Shown: positions 12,385-24,959, counted from the stretch's first letter. The stretch is 64,000 nucleotides of DNA from Sophora flavescens (GCA_030762895.1 JAUPTC010000098.1:1-64000); one strand, 5' to 3'. Notes: a model not told the origin generated them from the letters alone. Numbers and translations are program-made.

Positions 12385-14980
12385 TATGACCTAACAAGTC
12401 CATTTGGGATCTATTAGGACCAAAGAAGTACAAATTGGCCCAGTTAGATCCTATATGACCTAAAAAGTCCATTTGGGCTCTATTAGGATCATACAAGTCC
12501 ATTTGGGTCACAATAGGACCAAAGAAGTACAAATTGTCCGAGTTAGGTCCTATATGACCTAAAAAGTCCATTTGGCCTCTATTAGGATCAAACAAGTCCA
12601 TTTGGGCTCCAATAGGACCAAAGAAGTACAAATTGGCCCAGTTAGGTCCTATATGACCTAAAATGTCCAGTTGGGCTCTATTAGGATCAAACAAGTCCAT
12701 TTGGGCTCCACTAGGACCAAAGAAGTACAAATTGGCACAGTTAGGTCCTATATGACCTAAAAAGTGCATTTTTGCTCTATTAGGATCAAACAAGTCCATT
12801 TGGGCACCACTAAGACCAAAGAAGTACAAATTGGCACAGTTAGGTCCTATATGACCTAAAAAGTGCATTTTGCCTCTATTAGGATCAAACAAGTCCATTT
12901 GGGCTCCAATTGGACCAAAGAAGTACAAATTGGCCCAGTTAGGTCCTATATGACCTAAAAAGTCCATTTGGGTTCTATTAGGGTCAAAAAAGTCCATTTG
13001 GGCTCCATTAGGACCAAAGAAGTACAAATTGGCACAGTTAGGTCCTTTATGACCTAACAAGTCCATTTGGGCTCTATTAGGATCAAACAAGTCCATTTGG
13101 GCTCCAATAGGACCAAAGAAGTACAAATTGGCCCAGTTAGGTCCTATATGACCTAAAAAGTGCGTTTTGGCCTTAATTGGGCTCAAACAAGTCCATTTGG
13201 GCTCCAATAGGACCAAAGAAGTACAAATTGGCCCAGTTAGGTCCTATATGACCTAAAAAGTCCATTTGGGCTCTATTAGGATCAAACAAGTCCATTTGGA
13301 GTCCATTTGGACCAAAGAAGTACAAATTGGCCCAGTTAGGCCCTATATGACCTAAAAAGTCCATTAGGACCTATTAGGATCAATTATGTCCATTTGGGCT
13401 CCAATAGGACCAAAGAAGTTCAAATTAGCACAGTTAGGTCCTATATGACCTCAAAAGTGCAGTTTGGCTCTATTAGGATAAACAAGTTCATTAGGGCTCC
13501 AATAGGACTAAAGAAGTACAAATTGGCCCAGTTAGGTCCTATATGACCTAAAAAGTGCATTTTGGCCTTAATTGGGATCAAACAAGTCCATTTGGGTTCC
13601 AATAGGACCAAAGAAGTACAAATTGGCCCAGTTAGGTCCTATACGACCTAAAAAGTCCATTCGGGCTCTATTAGGTTCAAATAAGACCATTTGGGCTCCA
13701 ATAGGACCAAAGAATTACAAATTGGCCCAGTTAGGTCATTTATGACCTAACAAGTTCATTTGGGCTCTATTAGGATCAAACAAGTCCATTTGGGCTCTAT
13801 TAGGGTCAAACAAGTCCATTTGGGATCCATTTGGACCAAAGAAATACAAATTGGCCCAGTTAGGTCCTATATGACCTAAAAATTCCATTTTGGCTCTATT
13901 AGGATCAAACAAGTCCATTTGGGCTCCAATAGGACCAAAGAAGTACAAATTGGCCCAGTTAGGTCCTATATGACCTAAAAAGTCCATTTGGGCTTTATTA
14001 GGGTCAAACAAGTCCATTTGGGCTCCAATAGGACCAAAGAAGTACAAATGGGCCCAGTTTGGTCGTATATGACCTAAAATGTCCAGTTAGGTCCTATATG
14101 ACCTAAAAAGTCCATTTGGGCTCTATTAGGGTCAAACAAGTCCATTTGGGCTCCATTAGGACCAAAGAAGTACAAATTGACCCAGTTAGGTCCTATATGA
14201 CCTAAAAAGTCCATTTGGGCTCTATTAGGATCAAACAAGTCCATTTGGGCTCCAATAGGATCAAAGAAGTACAAATTGGCCCAGTTAGGTCCTATTTGAC
14301 CTAAAAAGTCCATTTGTGCTCTATTAGGATCAAACAGGTCCATTTGGGCTACAATAGGACCAGAGAAGTACAAATGGGCCCAGTTAGGTCCTATATGACC
14401 TAAAAAGTGCATTTTGGCTCTATTAGGATCAAACAAGTCCATTTGGGCTCCAATAGGACCAAAGAATTACAAATTGGCCCAGTTACGTCCTTTATGACCT
14501 AACAAGTCCTTTTGCGCTCTACTAGGATCTAACAAGTCCATTTGGGCTCCATTAGGACCAAAGAAGTACAAATTGGCCCAGTTAGGTCCTATATGACCTA
14601 AAAAGTCCATTTGGGCTCTATTAGGATCAAACCAGTCCATTTGGGATCCAATAGGACCAAAGAAGTACAAATAGGCCCAGTTAGGTCCTTTATGACCTAA
14701 AAAGTCCATTTGGTCTCTATTAGGATCAAACAAGTCCATTTGGGCTCTATTAGGGTCAAACAAGTCCATTTGGGCTCCATTAGTACCAAAGAAGTACAAA
14801 TTGGCCAAGTTAGGTCCTATATGAACTAAAAAGTCCATTTGGGCTCTATTAGGATCAAACAAGTCCATTTGGGCTCCAATAGGACCAAAGAAGTACAAAT
14901 TGGCCCAGTTAGGTCCTATATGACCTAAAAAGTCCATTTGGGCTCTATTAGGATCAAACAAGTCCATTTGGGCTATATTA

Positions 14981-14995
14981 GAACTTGTTTGATCC
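14981..14995 (+). repeat. Micro-inverted segment, left block 10
   Basis: GAACTTGTTTGATCC followed by AATGACCTAAC, the right flank shared with the 6942 copy. Confidence 0.86.
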
Positions 14996-17900
14996 AATGA
15001 CCTAACAAGTCCATTTGGGCTCTATTAGGACCAAAGAAGTACAAATTGGCCCAGTTAGGTCCTATATGACCTAAAAAGTCCATTTGGGCTCTATTATGAT
15101 CAAACAAGTCCATTTGGGCTCCAATAGGTTCAAAGAAGTACAAATTGCCCCAGTTAGGTACTATTTGACCTAAAAAGTCCATTTGTGCTCTATTAGGTTC
15201 AAACAAGTCCATTTGGGCTCCAATAGGACCAAAGATGTACAAATTGGCCCAGTTAGGTCCTATATGACCTAAAAAGTCAATTTGGGCTCTATTAGGATCA
15301 AACAAGTCCATTTTGGACTCCATTTGGACAAAAGAAGTACAAACTGGCCCAGTTAGGTCCTATTTGACCTAAAAAGTCCATTTGGGCTCTATTAGAATCA
15401 AACAAGTCCATTTGGGCTCCAATTGGACCAAAGAAGTATAAATTGGCCCAGTTAGGTCCTTTATGACCTAACAAGTCCATTTGGGCTCTATTAGGATCAA
15501 ACAAGTCCATTTGGGCTCTATTAGGGTCAAAAAAGTCCATTTGGGCTCCATTAGGACCAAAGAAGTACAAATTGGCCCAGTTAGGTCCTATATGACCTAA
15601 AACGTCCATTTGGACTCTATTAGGATCAAACAAGTCCATTTGGGCTCCAATAGGACCAAAGAAGTACAAATTGGCCCAGTTAGGTCCTATATGACCTAAA
15701 AAGTCCATTTTGGCTCTATTAGGGTCAAACAAGTCCATTTGGGCTCCAATAGGACCAAAGAAGTACACATTGGCCCAGTTAGGTCCTATATGACCTAAAA
15801 TGTCTTGTTAGGTCCTATATGACCTAAAAAGTCCATTAGGGTTCTATTTGGGTCAAACAAGTCCATTTCGGCTCCATTAGGACCAAAGAAGTACAAATTG
15901 GCCCAGTTATGTCCAATATGACCTTAAAAGTCCATTTGGCCTCTATTAGGATCAAACAAGTCCATTTGGGCTCCAATAGGTTCAAAGAAGTACAAATATG
16001 CCCAGTTTGGTCCAATTTAACCTAAAAAGTCCATTTGTGCTCTATTATGATCAAACAAGTCCATTTGGGCTCCAATAGGACCAAAGAAGTACAAATGGGC
16101 CCAGTTAGGTCCTATATGACCTAAAAAGTGCATTTGGGCTCTATTAGGATCAAACAAGTCCATTTGGGCTCCAATAGGACCAAAGAAGTACAAATTGGCC
16201 CAGTTAGGTCCTTTATGACCTAACAAGTCCATTTGGGCTCTACTAGGATCAAACAAGTCCATTTGGGCCCCATTAGGACCAAAGAAGTACAAATTGACCC
16301 AGTTAGGTCCTATATGACCTAAAAAGTCCATTTGGGCTCTATTAAGATCAAACCAGTCCTTTTTGGCTCCAATAGGACCAAAGAAGTACAAATTGGCCCA
16401 GTTAGGTCATTTATGACTTAACAAGTCCATTTGGGCGCTATTAGGATCAAACAAGTCCATTTGGGCTCTATTAGGGTCAAACAAGTCCATTCGGGCTCCA
16501 TTAGGACCAAAGAAGTACAAATTGTCCCAGTTAGGTCCTATAGGACCTAAAAAGTCCATTTGGGCTCTATTAGGATCAAACAAGTCCATTTGGGCTCCAA
16601 TAAGACCAAAGAAGTACAAATTGGCCCAGTTAGGTCCTATATGACCAAAAAAGTCCATTTGGGCTCTATTAGGATCAAACAAGTCCATTTGGGCTCCAAT
16701 AGGACCAAAGAAGTACAAATTAGCCCTGTTAGGTCCTATATGACCTAAAAAGTCCATTCGGGCTCTTTTAGGATCAAACAGGTCCATTTGGGCTCCATTA
16801 AGACCAAAGAAGTACAAATTGGCCCAGTTAGGTCCTTTATGACCTAACAAGTCCATTTGGGCTCTACTACGATCAAACAAATCCATTTGGGCCCCATTAG
16901 GACCAAAGAAGTACAAATTGGCCCAGTTAGGTCCTATATGACCTAAAAAGTCCATTTGGGTTCTATTAGGATCACACAAGTCCATTTGGGCTCCAATAGG
17001 ACCAAATAAGTACAAATGGGCCCAGTTAGGTCCTATATGACCTAAAAAGTGCATTTTGGCCTTAATTGGGCTCAAACAAGTCCATTTGGACCATAGAAGT
17101 ACAAATTGGCCCAGTTAGGTCCTATATGACCTAAAAGGTGCATTTTGGCTCTATTTGTATCAAACAAGTCCATTTTGGCTCCAATAGGACTAAAGAAGTA
17201 CAAATTGGCCAAGTTAGGTCCTATACGACCTAAAAAGTCCATTTGGGCTCTATTAGGATCAAACAGGTCCATTTAGGCTCCAATAGGACCAAGGAAGTAC
17301 AAATTGGCCCAGTTAGGTCCTTTATGAACTAACAAGTCCATTTGGGCTCTACTAGAATCAAACAAGTCCATTTGGGCTCCATTAGGACCAAAGAAGTACA
17401 AATTGACCCAGTTAGGTCCTATATGACCTAAAAAGTGCATTTTGGCTCTATTAGGATCAAACAAGTCCATTTGGGCTCCAATAGGACCAAAGAAGTACAA
17501 ATTGGCCCAGTTAGGTCCTATATGACCTAAAAATTCCATTTGGGCTCTATTAGGATCAAACAAGTCCATTTTGACTCCATTTGGACCGAAGAAGTACAAA
17601 TTGGCCCAGTTAGGTCCTATATGACCTAAAAAGTCCATTAGGACCTATTAGGATCAAACAAGTCCATTTGGGCTCCAATAGGATCAAAGAAGTACAAATT
17701 GGACTAGTTAGGTCCTATATGACCTAAAAAGTTCATTTGGGCTCTATTAGGATCAAACAAGTCCATTTGATCTCCAATAGGAACAAAGAAGTACAAATTG
17801 GCAAAGTTAGGTCCTTTATGACCTAACAAGTTCATTTGGGCTCTATTAGGATCAAACAAGTCCATTTGGGCTCCAATAGGACCAAAGAAGTACAAATTGA

Positions 17901-18106
17901 CCCAGTTAGGTCCTTTATGACCTAACAATTCCATTTGGGCTCTATTAGGATCAAGCAAGTCCATTTGGGATCTATTAGGACCAAAGAAGTACAAATTGGC
18001 CCAGTTAGGTCCTATATGACCTAAAATGTCCAGTTGGGCTCTACTAGGATCAAACAAGTCAATTTGGGCTCTATTAGGATCAAACAAGTCCATTTGGGCT
18101 CCATTA

Positions 18107-18121
18107 GGACTTGTTTGATCC
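18107..18121 (+). repeat. Micro-inverted segment, left block 11
   Basis: GGACTTGTTTGATCC followed by TATGACCTAAC. Confidence 0.88.
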
Positions 18122-19173
18122 TATGACCTAACAAGTCCATTTGGGCCCCATTAGGACCAAAGAAGTACAAATTGGCCCAGTTAGGTCCTATATGACCTAA
18201 AAAGTCCATTTGGGTTCTATTAGGATCACACAAGTCCATTTGGGCTCCAATAGGACCAAATAAGTACAAATTGGCCCAGTTAGGTCCTATATGACCTAAA
18301 AAGTGCATTTTGGCCTTAACTGGGCTCAAACAAGTCCATTTGGACTCCATTTGGACCAAAGAAGTACAAATTGGCCCAATTAGGTCCTATATGACCTAAA
18401 AAGTCCATTTGGGCACTATTAGGATCAAACAAGTCCATTTGGGCTCCAATAGGACCAAAGTAGTACAAATTGGCCCAGTTAGGTCCTATATGACCTAAAA
18501 TGTTCAATTGGGCTCTATTAGGATCAAACAAGTCCATTTGGGCTGCAATAGGACCAAAGAAGTACAAATTGGACCAGTTAGGTCTTATTTGACCTAAAAA
18601 GTCCATTTGGGCTCTATTAGGATCAAACAAGTCCTTTTGGACTCCATTTGGACCAAAGAAGTACAAATTGGCCCAGTTAGGTCCTATATGACCTAAAAAG
18701 TCCATTAGGACCTATTAGGATCAAACAAGTCCATTTCGGCTCCAACAGGACCAAAGAAGTACAAATCGGACTAGTTAGGTCCTATATGACCTAAAAAGTC
18801 CATTTGGCCTCTATTAGGATCAAACAAGTCCATTTGGTCTCCAATAGGACCAAACAAGTACAAATTGGCAAAGTTAGGTCCTTTATGACCTAACAAGCCA
18901 ATTTGGGCTCTATTAGGATCAAACTAGTCCATTTGGGCTCCAATAGGACCAAAGAAGTACAAATTGGCCCAGTTAGGTCCTTTATGACCTAACAAGTCCA
19001 TTTGGGCTCTATTAGGATCAAGCAAGTCCATTTGGGCTCCAATAGGACCAAAGAAGTACAAATTGGCCCAGTTAGGTCCTATATGACCTAAAATGTCCAG
19101 TTGGGCTATACTAGGATCAAACAAGTCCATTTGGGCTCTATTAGGATCAAACAAGTCCATTTGGGCTCTATTA

Positions 19174-19188
19174 GGACTTGTTTGATCG
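19174..19188 (+). repeat. Micro-inverted segment, left block 12
   Basis: GGACTTGTTTGATCG followed by TATGACCTAAC, 1067 bp after the previous copy. Confidence 0.87.
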
Positions 19189-20430
19189 TATGACCTAACA
19201 AGTCCATTTGGGCTCTATTAGGACCAAAGAAGTACAAATTGGCCCAGTTAGGTCCTATGTGACCTAAAAAGTCTATTTGGGCTCTATTAGGATCAAACAA
19301 GTCCATTTGGGCTCCAATAGGACCCAAGAAGTACAAATTGACCTAGTTAGGTCCTATATGACCTAAAATGTCCAGTTGGGCTCTATTAGGATCAAACAAG
19401 TCCACTTGGGCTCCAATAGGACCAAAGAAGTACAAATTGGTCTAGTTAGGTCCTATATGACCTAAAAAGTCCATTTGGGCTCTATTAGGATCAAACAAGT
19501 CCATTTGGGCTCCAATAGGACCAAAGAAGTACAAATTGTCCAAGTTAGGTCCTTTATGACCTAAAAAGTCCATTTGGGCTCTATTAGGATCAAACAGGTC
19601 CATTTAGGCTCCATTAGGACCAAAGAAGTACAAATTGGCCCAGTTAGGTCCTTTATGACCTAACAAGTCCATATGGGCTCTATTAGGATCAAACAAGTCC
19701 ATTGGGGCTCTATTTGGATCAAACAAGTCCATTTGACCTCCAATAGGACCATAGAAGTACAAATTGGGCCAGTTAGGTCCTATATGACCTAAAAAGTGTA
19801 TTTTGGCTCTATTAAGATCAAACAAGTCCATTTGGGCTCCAATAGGACCAAAGAAGTAAAAATTGGCCCAGTTAGGTCCTATATGACTTAAAAAGTCCAT
19901 CTGGGCTCTATTAGGATCAAACAAGACCATTTGGACTCCAATTGGACCAAAAAAGTACAAATTGGCCCAGTTAGGTCCTATATGACCTAACATGTCCATT
20001 TGGGCTCCAATAGGACCAAAGAAGTACAAATTGGCCCAGTTAGGTCCTATATGACCTAAAAAGTCATTTGGACCTATTAGGATCAAACAAGTCCATTTGG
20101 GCTCCAATAGGACCAAAGAAGTACAAATTGGCCTAGTTAGGTCCTATATGACCTAAGTCCATTGGGGCTCTATTAGGATCAAACAAGTCCATTTGGCCTC
20201 CAATAGGACCAAAGAAGTACAAATTGGCCCAGTTAGGTCCTATATGACCTAAAAAGTGCATTTAAGTACAAATTGGCCCAGTTAGGTCCTATATGACCTA
20301 AAAAGTCCTTTTGGGCTTTATTAGGATCAAACAAGTCCATTTGGACTCCATTTGGACCAAAGAAGTACAAATTGGCCCAGTTAGGTCCTATATGGCCTAA
20401 AAAGTCCATTAGGACCTATTAGGATCAAAC

Positions 20431-20536
20431 AAGTCCATTTGGGCTCAAAAGGACTTCTTTGATCCCAAATGGACTTCTTTGATCCTATGACATAACAAGT
20501 CCATTTGGGCTCTATTGGAGCCCAAATGGACTTGTT
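20431..20536. other. Compound orientation-switch junction
   Basis: Minus-sense satellite runs to 20446 (ending TTTGGGCTC), then AAAA. Positions 20451-20493 are plus-sense (GGACTTCTTTGATCC twice, the first copy ending in CCC-type sequence). Positions 20494-20512 are minus-sense again (AACAAGTCCATTTGGGCTC), and from 20518 all is plus-sense. The last switch is a perfect inverted repeat, 19-bp arms 20494-20512 and 20518-20536 around TATTG. The first is also one, 13-bp arms 20431-20443 and 20464-20476. The middle segment is the array's recurrent micro-inversion followed by TATGACATAAC, so the large inversion is fused to a micro-inverted monomer. Fold-back or template switching could produce this; a mis-join at a palindrome is the alternative. 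Confidence 0.9.
20471..20485 (+). repeat. Micro-inverted segment inside the orientation switch
   Basis: GGACTTCTTTGATCC followed by TATGACATAAC is the same variant as in the left block, here between the two palindromes of the strand switch. Confidence 0.85.
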
Positions 20537-21469
20537 TGATCCTAATGGAGCCCAAATGGACTTGTTTGACTCTAATAGAGCCCAACTGGACATTTTAGGT
20601 CATAAAGGACCTAACTGTGCCAATTTGTACTTCTTTGGTCCCAATGGAGCACAAATGGACTTGTTTGATCCTAATAGATCCCAAATGGACTTGTGTGATC
20701 CTAGTAGAGCCCAAATGGACTTGTTAGGTCATAAAGGACCTAACTGGGCCAATTTGTACTTCTTTGGTCCTATTGGAGCCCAAATGGACTTGTTTGATCC
20801 TAATAGGTCCTAATGGACTTTTTAGGCCATATAGGACCTAACTGGGCCAATTTGTACTTCTTTGGTCCAAATGGAGTCCAAATGGACTTGTTTGATCCTA
20901 ATAAAGCCCAAAAGGACTTTTTAGGTCATATAGGACCTAACTGGGCCAATTTGTACTTAAATGCACTTTTTAGGTCATATAGGACCTACTGCCAATTTGT
21001 ACTTCTTTGGTCTATTGGAGTCCAAATGGACTTGTTTGATCCTAATAAAGCCCAAAAGGACTTTTTAGGTCATATAGACCTAACTGGCCACTATGCTTTT
21101 AGGTCATATAGACCTAATGCCAATTTGTACTTCTTTAGTCCTATTGGAGTCCAAATGGACTTGTTTGATCCTAATAAAGCCCAAAAGGACTTTTTAGGTC
21201 ATATAGGACCTAACTGGGCCAATTTGTACTTCTTTGGTCCTATTGGAGCCCAAATGGACTTGTTTGATTCTAATAGGTCCTAATGGACTTTTTAGGTCGT
21301 ATAGGACCTAACTTGGCCAATTTGTACTTCTTTGGTCCAAATGGAGTCCAAATGGACTTGTTTGATCATAATAGAGCCCAAATGGACTTTTTAGGTCATA
21401 TAGGACCTAAGTGGTTCAATTTGTACTTCTTTGGTCATAATAGAGCCCAAATGGACTTGTTAGGTCATA

Positions 21470-21484
21470 GGATCAAACAAGTCT
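21470..21484 (-). repeat. Micro-inverted segment, right block 1
   Basis: GGATCAAACAAGTCT interrupts the plus-sense array between TTAGGTCATA and TAATAGAGCCC. It replaces most of a monomer. Confidence 0.88.
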
Positions 21485-21849
21485 TAATAGAGCCCAAATG
21501 GACGTGTTTGATCCTAATAGAGCCCAAATGGACTTGTTTGCTCCTAGTAGAGCCCAACTGGACATCTTTGGTCCTATTGGAGCCCAAATGGACTTGTTTG
21601 ATCCTAATAGAGCCCAAATGGACTTGTTAGGTTATAAAGGACCTAACTGGGTCAATTGGTACTTCTTTGGTCCTATTGGAGCCCAAATGGACTTGTTTGA
21701 TCCTAATAGAGCCAAAATGCACTTTTTAGGTCATATAGGACCTAACTGGGCCAATTTGTACTTCTTTGGTCCTATTGGAGCCCAAATGGACTGTTTGATC
21801 CTAATAGAGCCAAATGGACTTTTTAGGTCATATAGGACCTAATGGGCCA

Positions 21850-22385
21850 ATTTGTACTTCTTTGGTCTATTGGAGGCCAAATGGACTTGTTTGATCATAC
21901 AATACATAATGGACTTTTAGGTCATAAAGGACGCAATTTGTACTCTTAGTCTAATGGACTTGTTTGATCCATACCCAAATGGACTTTGTGGTCTAAGAGC
22001 CCAAATGGACTTGTTTGATCTAATAGAGCCCAAATGGACTTGTTTGATCTAATAGAGCCAAATGGACTTTTTAGGTCATATAGACCTAATGGGCCAATTG
22101 TACTTCTTTGGTCTATACCAAATGGACTTGTTTGATCCTAATAGAGCAAATGACTTTTAGGTCATAGGACGGCCAATTTGTACTTCTTGGTCTAATGGAG
22201 CCCAAATGGACTTGTTTGATCCTTATAGAGCCCAAATAGACTTTTAGGTCATATAGACCTACGCCTCTCTTTTAGCTTGCTTTGTTATATTTTTATCTTA
22301 CTTTTAGGTCATGCCTATGGGCCAATTTGTACTTCTTTGGTCTAATGAGCCCAAATGGACTTGTTTGATCTTAATAGAGCCAAAT
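21850..22385 (+). other. Deletion-rich block, 21.9-22.4 kb
   Basis: Monomers are shortened by many one- to few-base deletions (TTGGTCTATTGG, ATAGACCTAATGG, GAGCAAATGAC) and some larger losses. The open frame is destroyed. The block contains the non-satellite stretch. Confidence 0.75.
22262..22302. other. Short non-satellite stretch
   Basis: Between CATATAGACCTA and CTTTTAGGTCATG lies a T-rich stretch (it begins CGCCTCTCTTTTAGC and contains TTGTTATATTTTTATC) with no match to any part of the monomer. It is the only clearly non-satellite sequence I found. There is no target-site duplication or terminal repeat. It sits in a deletion-rich interval (about 21.85-22.38 kb), so it may be a small insertion, a scar of a lost element or a consensus error. 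Confidence 0.7.
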
Positions 22386-22419
22386 GCACTTTTTAGGTCA
22401 TATAGGACCTAACTGGGCC

Positions 22420-22548
22420 AATTTGTACTTCTTTGGTCCTATTGGAGGCCAAATGGACTTGTTTGATCCTAATAGAGCCCCAATGTACTTGTTTGATCCT
22501 AATAGAGCCCATATGGACTTGTTAGGCCATAAAGGACCTAACTGGGCC
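22420..22548 (+). repeat. 129-bp length-variant monomer (example)
   Basis: The distance between successive AATTTGTACTTC landmarks is 129 bp, one 30-bp sub-repeat more than the standard 99. The extra copy is a second TTTGATCCTAATAGAGCCC segment in tandem. The same class recurs, for example near 26.1, 29.25, 40.7 and 61.4 kb, often linked to GAGCCCATATGG and the GTTAGGTCATAAAGG form. Confidence 0.85.
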
Positions 22549-23640
22549 AATTTGTACTTCTTTAGTCCTAATGGAGCCCAAATGGACTTGTTTGATCCTA
22601 ATAGTGCCCAAATGGACTTGTGTGCTCCTAGTAGAGCCCAAATGGACTTGTTTGATCCTAATAGAGCCCAAAAGGACTTGTTTGATCCTAGTGGAGCCCA
22701 AATGGACTTTTTAGGTCATATAGGACCTAACTGGGCCAATTTCTACTTCTTTGGTCCTACTGGAGCCCAAATGGACTTGTTTGATCCTAGTAGAGCCAAA
22801 ATGTACTTTTTAGGTCATATTGGACCTAAGTGGGCCAATTTGTACTTCTTTGGTCCTAATGGAGGCCAAATGTACTTGTTTGATCCTAATAGAGCCCCAA
22901 TGGACTTGTTTGATCCTAATAGAGCCCATATGGACTTGTTAGGTCATAAAGGACCTAACTGGGCAAATTTGTACTTCTTTGGTCCTAATGGAGCCCAAAT
23001 GCACTTGTTTGATCCTAATAGAGCCAAAATGCACTTTTTAGGTCATATAGTACCTAACTGGGTAAATTTGTACTTCTTTGGTCCTATTGGAGCCCAAATG
23101 GACTTGTTTGATCCTAATAGAGCCGAAATGCACTTTTTAGGTCATATAGGACCTAACTGTGCCAATTTGTACTTCTTTGGTCCTATTGGAGCCCAAAAGG
23201 ACTTGTTTGATCTTAATAGAGCCCAAATGGACTTTTTAGGTCATATTGGACCTAACTGGGCCAATTTGTACTTCTTTGGTCCTAATGGAGCCCAAATGGA
23301 CTTGTTTGACATTAATAGGGCCCAGCTGGACATTTTAGGTCATATAGGACCCAACATTGCCAATTTGTACTTCTTTGGTCCTAATGGAGCCCAATTGGAC
23401 TTGTTTGACCCTAATAGAGCCCAAATTGACTTGTGTGATTCTAGTAGAGCCCAAATGGACTTGTTAGGTCATAAAGGACCTAACTGGGCTAATTTGTACT
23501 TCTTTGGTCCTAATGGAGCCCAAATGGACTTGTTTGACCCTAATAGAGCCCAAATGGACTTTTTAGGTCATATAGGACCTAATTGGGCCAATTTGTACTT
23601 CTTTGGTCCTTTAGAGCCCAAATGGACTTGTTAGGTTATA

Positions 23641-23655
23641 GGATCAAACAAGTCC
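23641..23655 (-). repeat. Micro-inverted segment, right block 2
   Basis: GGATCAAACAAGTCC between TTAGGTTATA and TAATAGAGCCC. It is the last copy seen before a gap of about 36 kb. Confidence 0.88.
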
Positions 23656-24959
23656 TAATAGAGCCCAAATGGACTTGTTTGATCATAATAGAGCCCAAAT
23701 GGACTGGTTTGATCCTAGTAGAGCCCAACTGGATATTTTAGGTCATATAGGACCTAACTGGGCCAAGTTGTACTTCTTTGGTCCTATTGGAGCCCAAATG
23801 GACTTGTTTGATCCTAATAGAGCCCAAATGGACTTTTTAGGTCATATAGGACCTAACTAGGCCAATTTGTACTTCTTTGGTCCTATTGGAGCCCAAATGG
23901 ACTTGTTTGACCCTAATAGAGCCCAACTGTACATTTTAGGTCATAAAGGAACTAACTGTGCCAATTTGTACTTCTTTGGTCCTAATGTAGCCCAAATGGA
24001 CTTGTGTGATCCTAGTAGAGCCCAAATGGACTTGTTAGGTCATAAAGGACCTAACTGGGCGAATTTGTACTTCTTTGGTCCTAATGGAGCCCAAATGGAC
24101 TTGTTTGACCCTAATAGAGGCCAAATGGACTTTTTAGGTCATATAGGACCTAACTGGGCCAATTTGTACTTCTTTGGTCCTAATAGAGCCCAAATGGACA
24201 TGTTTGATCCTAATAGAGGCCAAATGGACTTTTTAGGTCATATAGGACCTAACTGGGCCAATTTGTACTTCTTTGGTCCTATTGGAGCCCAAATGGACTT
24301 GTTTGAGCCTAATAGAGCCCAAATGAACTTTTTCGGTCAAATAGGACCTAACTGTGCCAATTTGTATTTCTTTGGTCCTATTAGATCCCTAATGGACTTG
24401 TTTGATCCTAATAGAGCCCAAATGGACTTTTTAGGTCATATAGGACCTAACTGAGGCCAATTTGTACTTCTTTGGTCCTATTGGAGCCCAAATGGACTTG
24501 TTTGATCCTAATAGAGCCCAAATGGACTTGTTAGGTCATAAAGGACCTAACTGGGCCAATTTGTACTTCTTTGGTCCTATTGGAGCCCCAATGGACTTGT
24601 TTGATCCTAATAGAGCCCATATGGACTTGTTATGTCATAAAGGACCTAACTGGGCCAATTTGAAATTCTTTGGTCCTAATGGAGCACAAATGGACCTGTT
24701 TGATCCTAATAGAGCCCAAATGGACTTTTTAGGTAATAAAGGACCTAACTGGGCCAATTTGTACTTCTTTGGTCCTATTGTAGCCCAAATGGACTTGTTT
24801 GATCCTAATAGAGGCCAAATGGACTTTTTAGGTCATATAGGACCTAACTGGGCCAATTTGTACTTCTTTGCTCCTAATGGAGCCCAAATGGACCTGTTTG
24901 ATCCTAATAGAGCCCAAATGGACTTTTTAGGTCATATAGGACCTAACTGGGCCAATTTG

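Larger units (their letters stand above)
11375..13252 (-). repeat. 939-bp tandem duplication with monomer-level swaps
   Basis: Copy 1 is about 11375-12313 and copy 2 about 12314-13252. The micro-inversion GGAATTGTTTGATCC, with its private A, lies at 11431 and 12370, exactly 939 bp apart. Copy 1 has one extra monomer of the AAGTGCATG type (near 11.73-11.83 kb). Copy 2 instead has an extra monomer with ATTGTCCGAGTTAGG (near 12.54 kb). The equal total length hides one gain in each copy. Confidence 0.85.
1..20446 (-). repeat. Left block: satellite in minus orientation
   Basis: All monomers read in the minus sense; on the plus strand they appear as AAGTCCATTTGGGCTC, ATAGGACCAAAGAAGTAC and CAAATTGGCCCAGTTAGGTC. 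Monomers are heterogeneous. The block mixes the FLGHI-type and LLGHK-type variants (translated names), the CTGGACATTTTAGG type, the AAAATGCACTTTTTAGG type, and a variant with GGGCTCAAAC next to TTAATT. It has 69- and 129-bp length variants and twelve micro-inverted monomers. Single-base deletions are rare here compared with the plus block, so the sequence appears well polished. No gene-like gap longer than 300 bases was found. Confidence 0.96.

Noticed and set aside
11375..13216. Two adjacent 300-codon minus-strand open frames as a duplicated gene pair
   Set aside because: They are the two copies of a 939-bp satellite duplication. Each starts in the out-of-frame stretch created by the micro-inversion, and monomer gains differ between them as expected for non-coding repeats.
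20431..20536. Terminal inverted repeats of a transposon at the orientation switch
   Set aside because: The arms are ordinary monomer sequence facing each other with a 5-base spacer. There is no element between them and no target-site duplication.
22384..23634. 416-codon open frame as a repetitive-protein gene
   Set aside because: It consists only of satellite monomers, starts at an internal ATG of a monomer, has no unique N- or C-terminal domain, and ends where a damaged monomer shifts the frame. Similar frames occur on the opposite strand in the left block.
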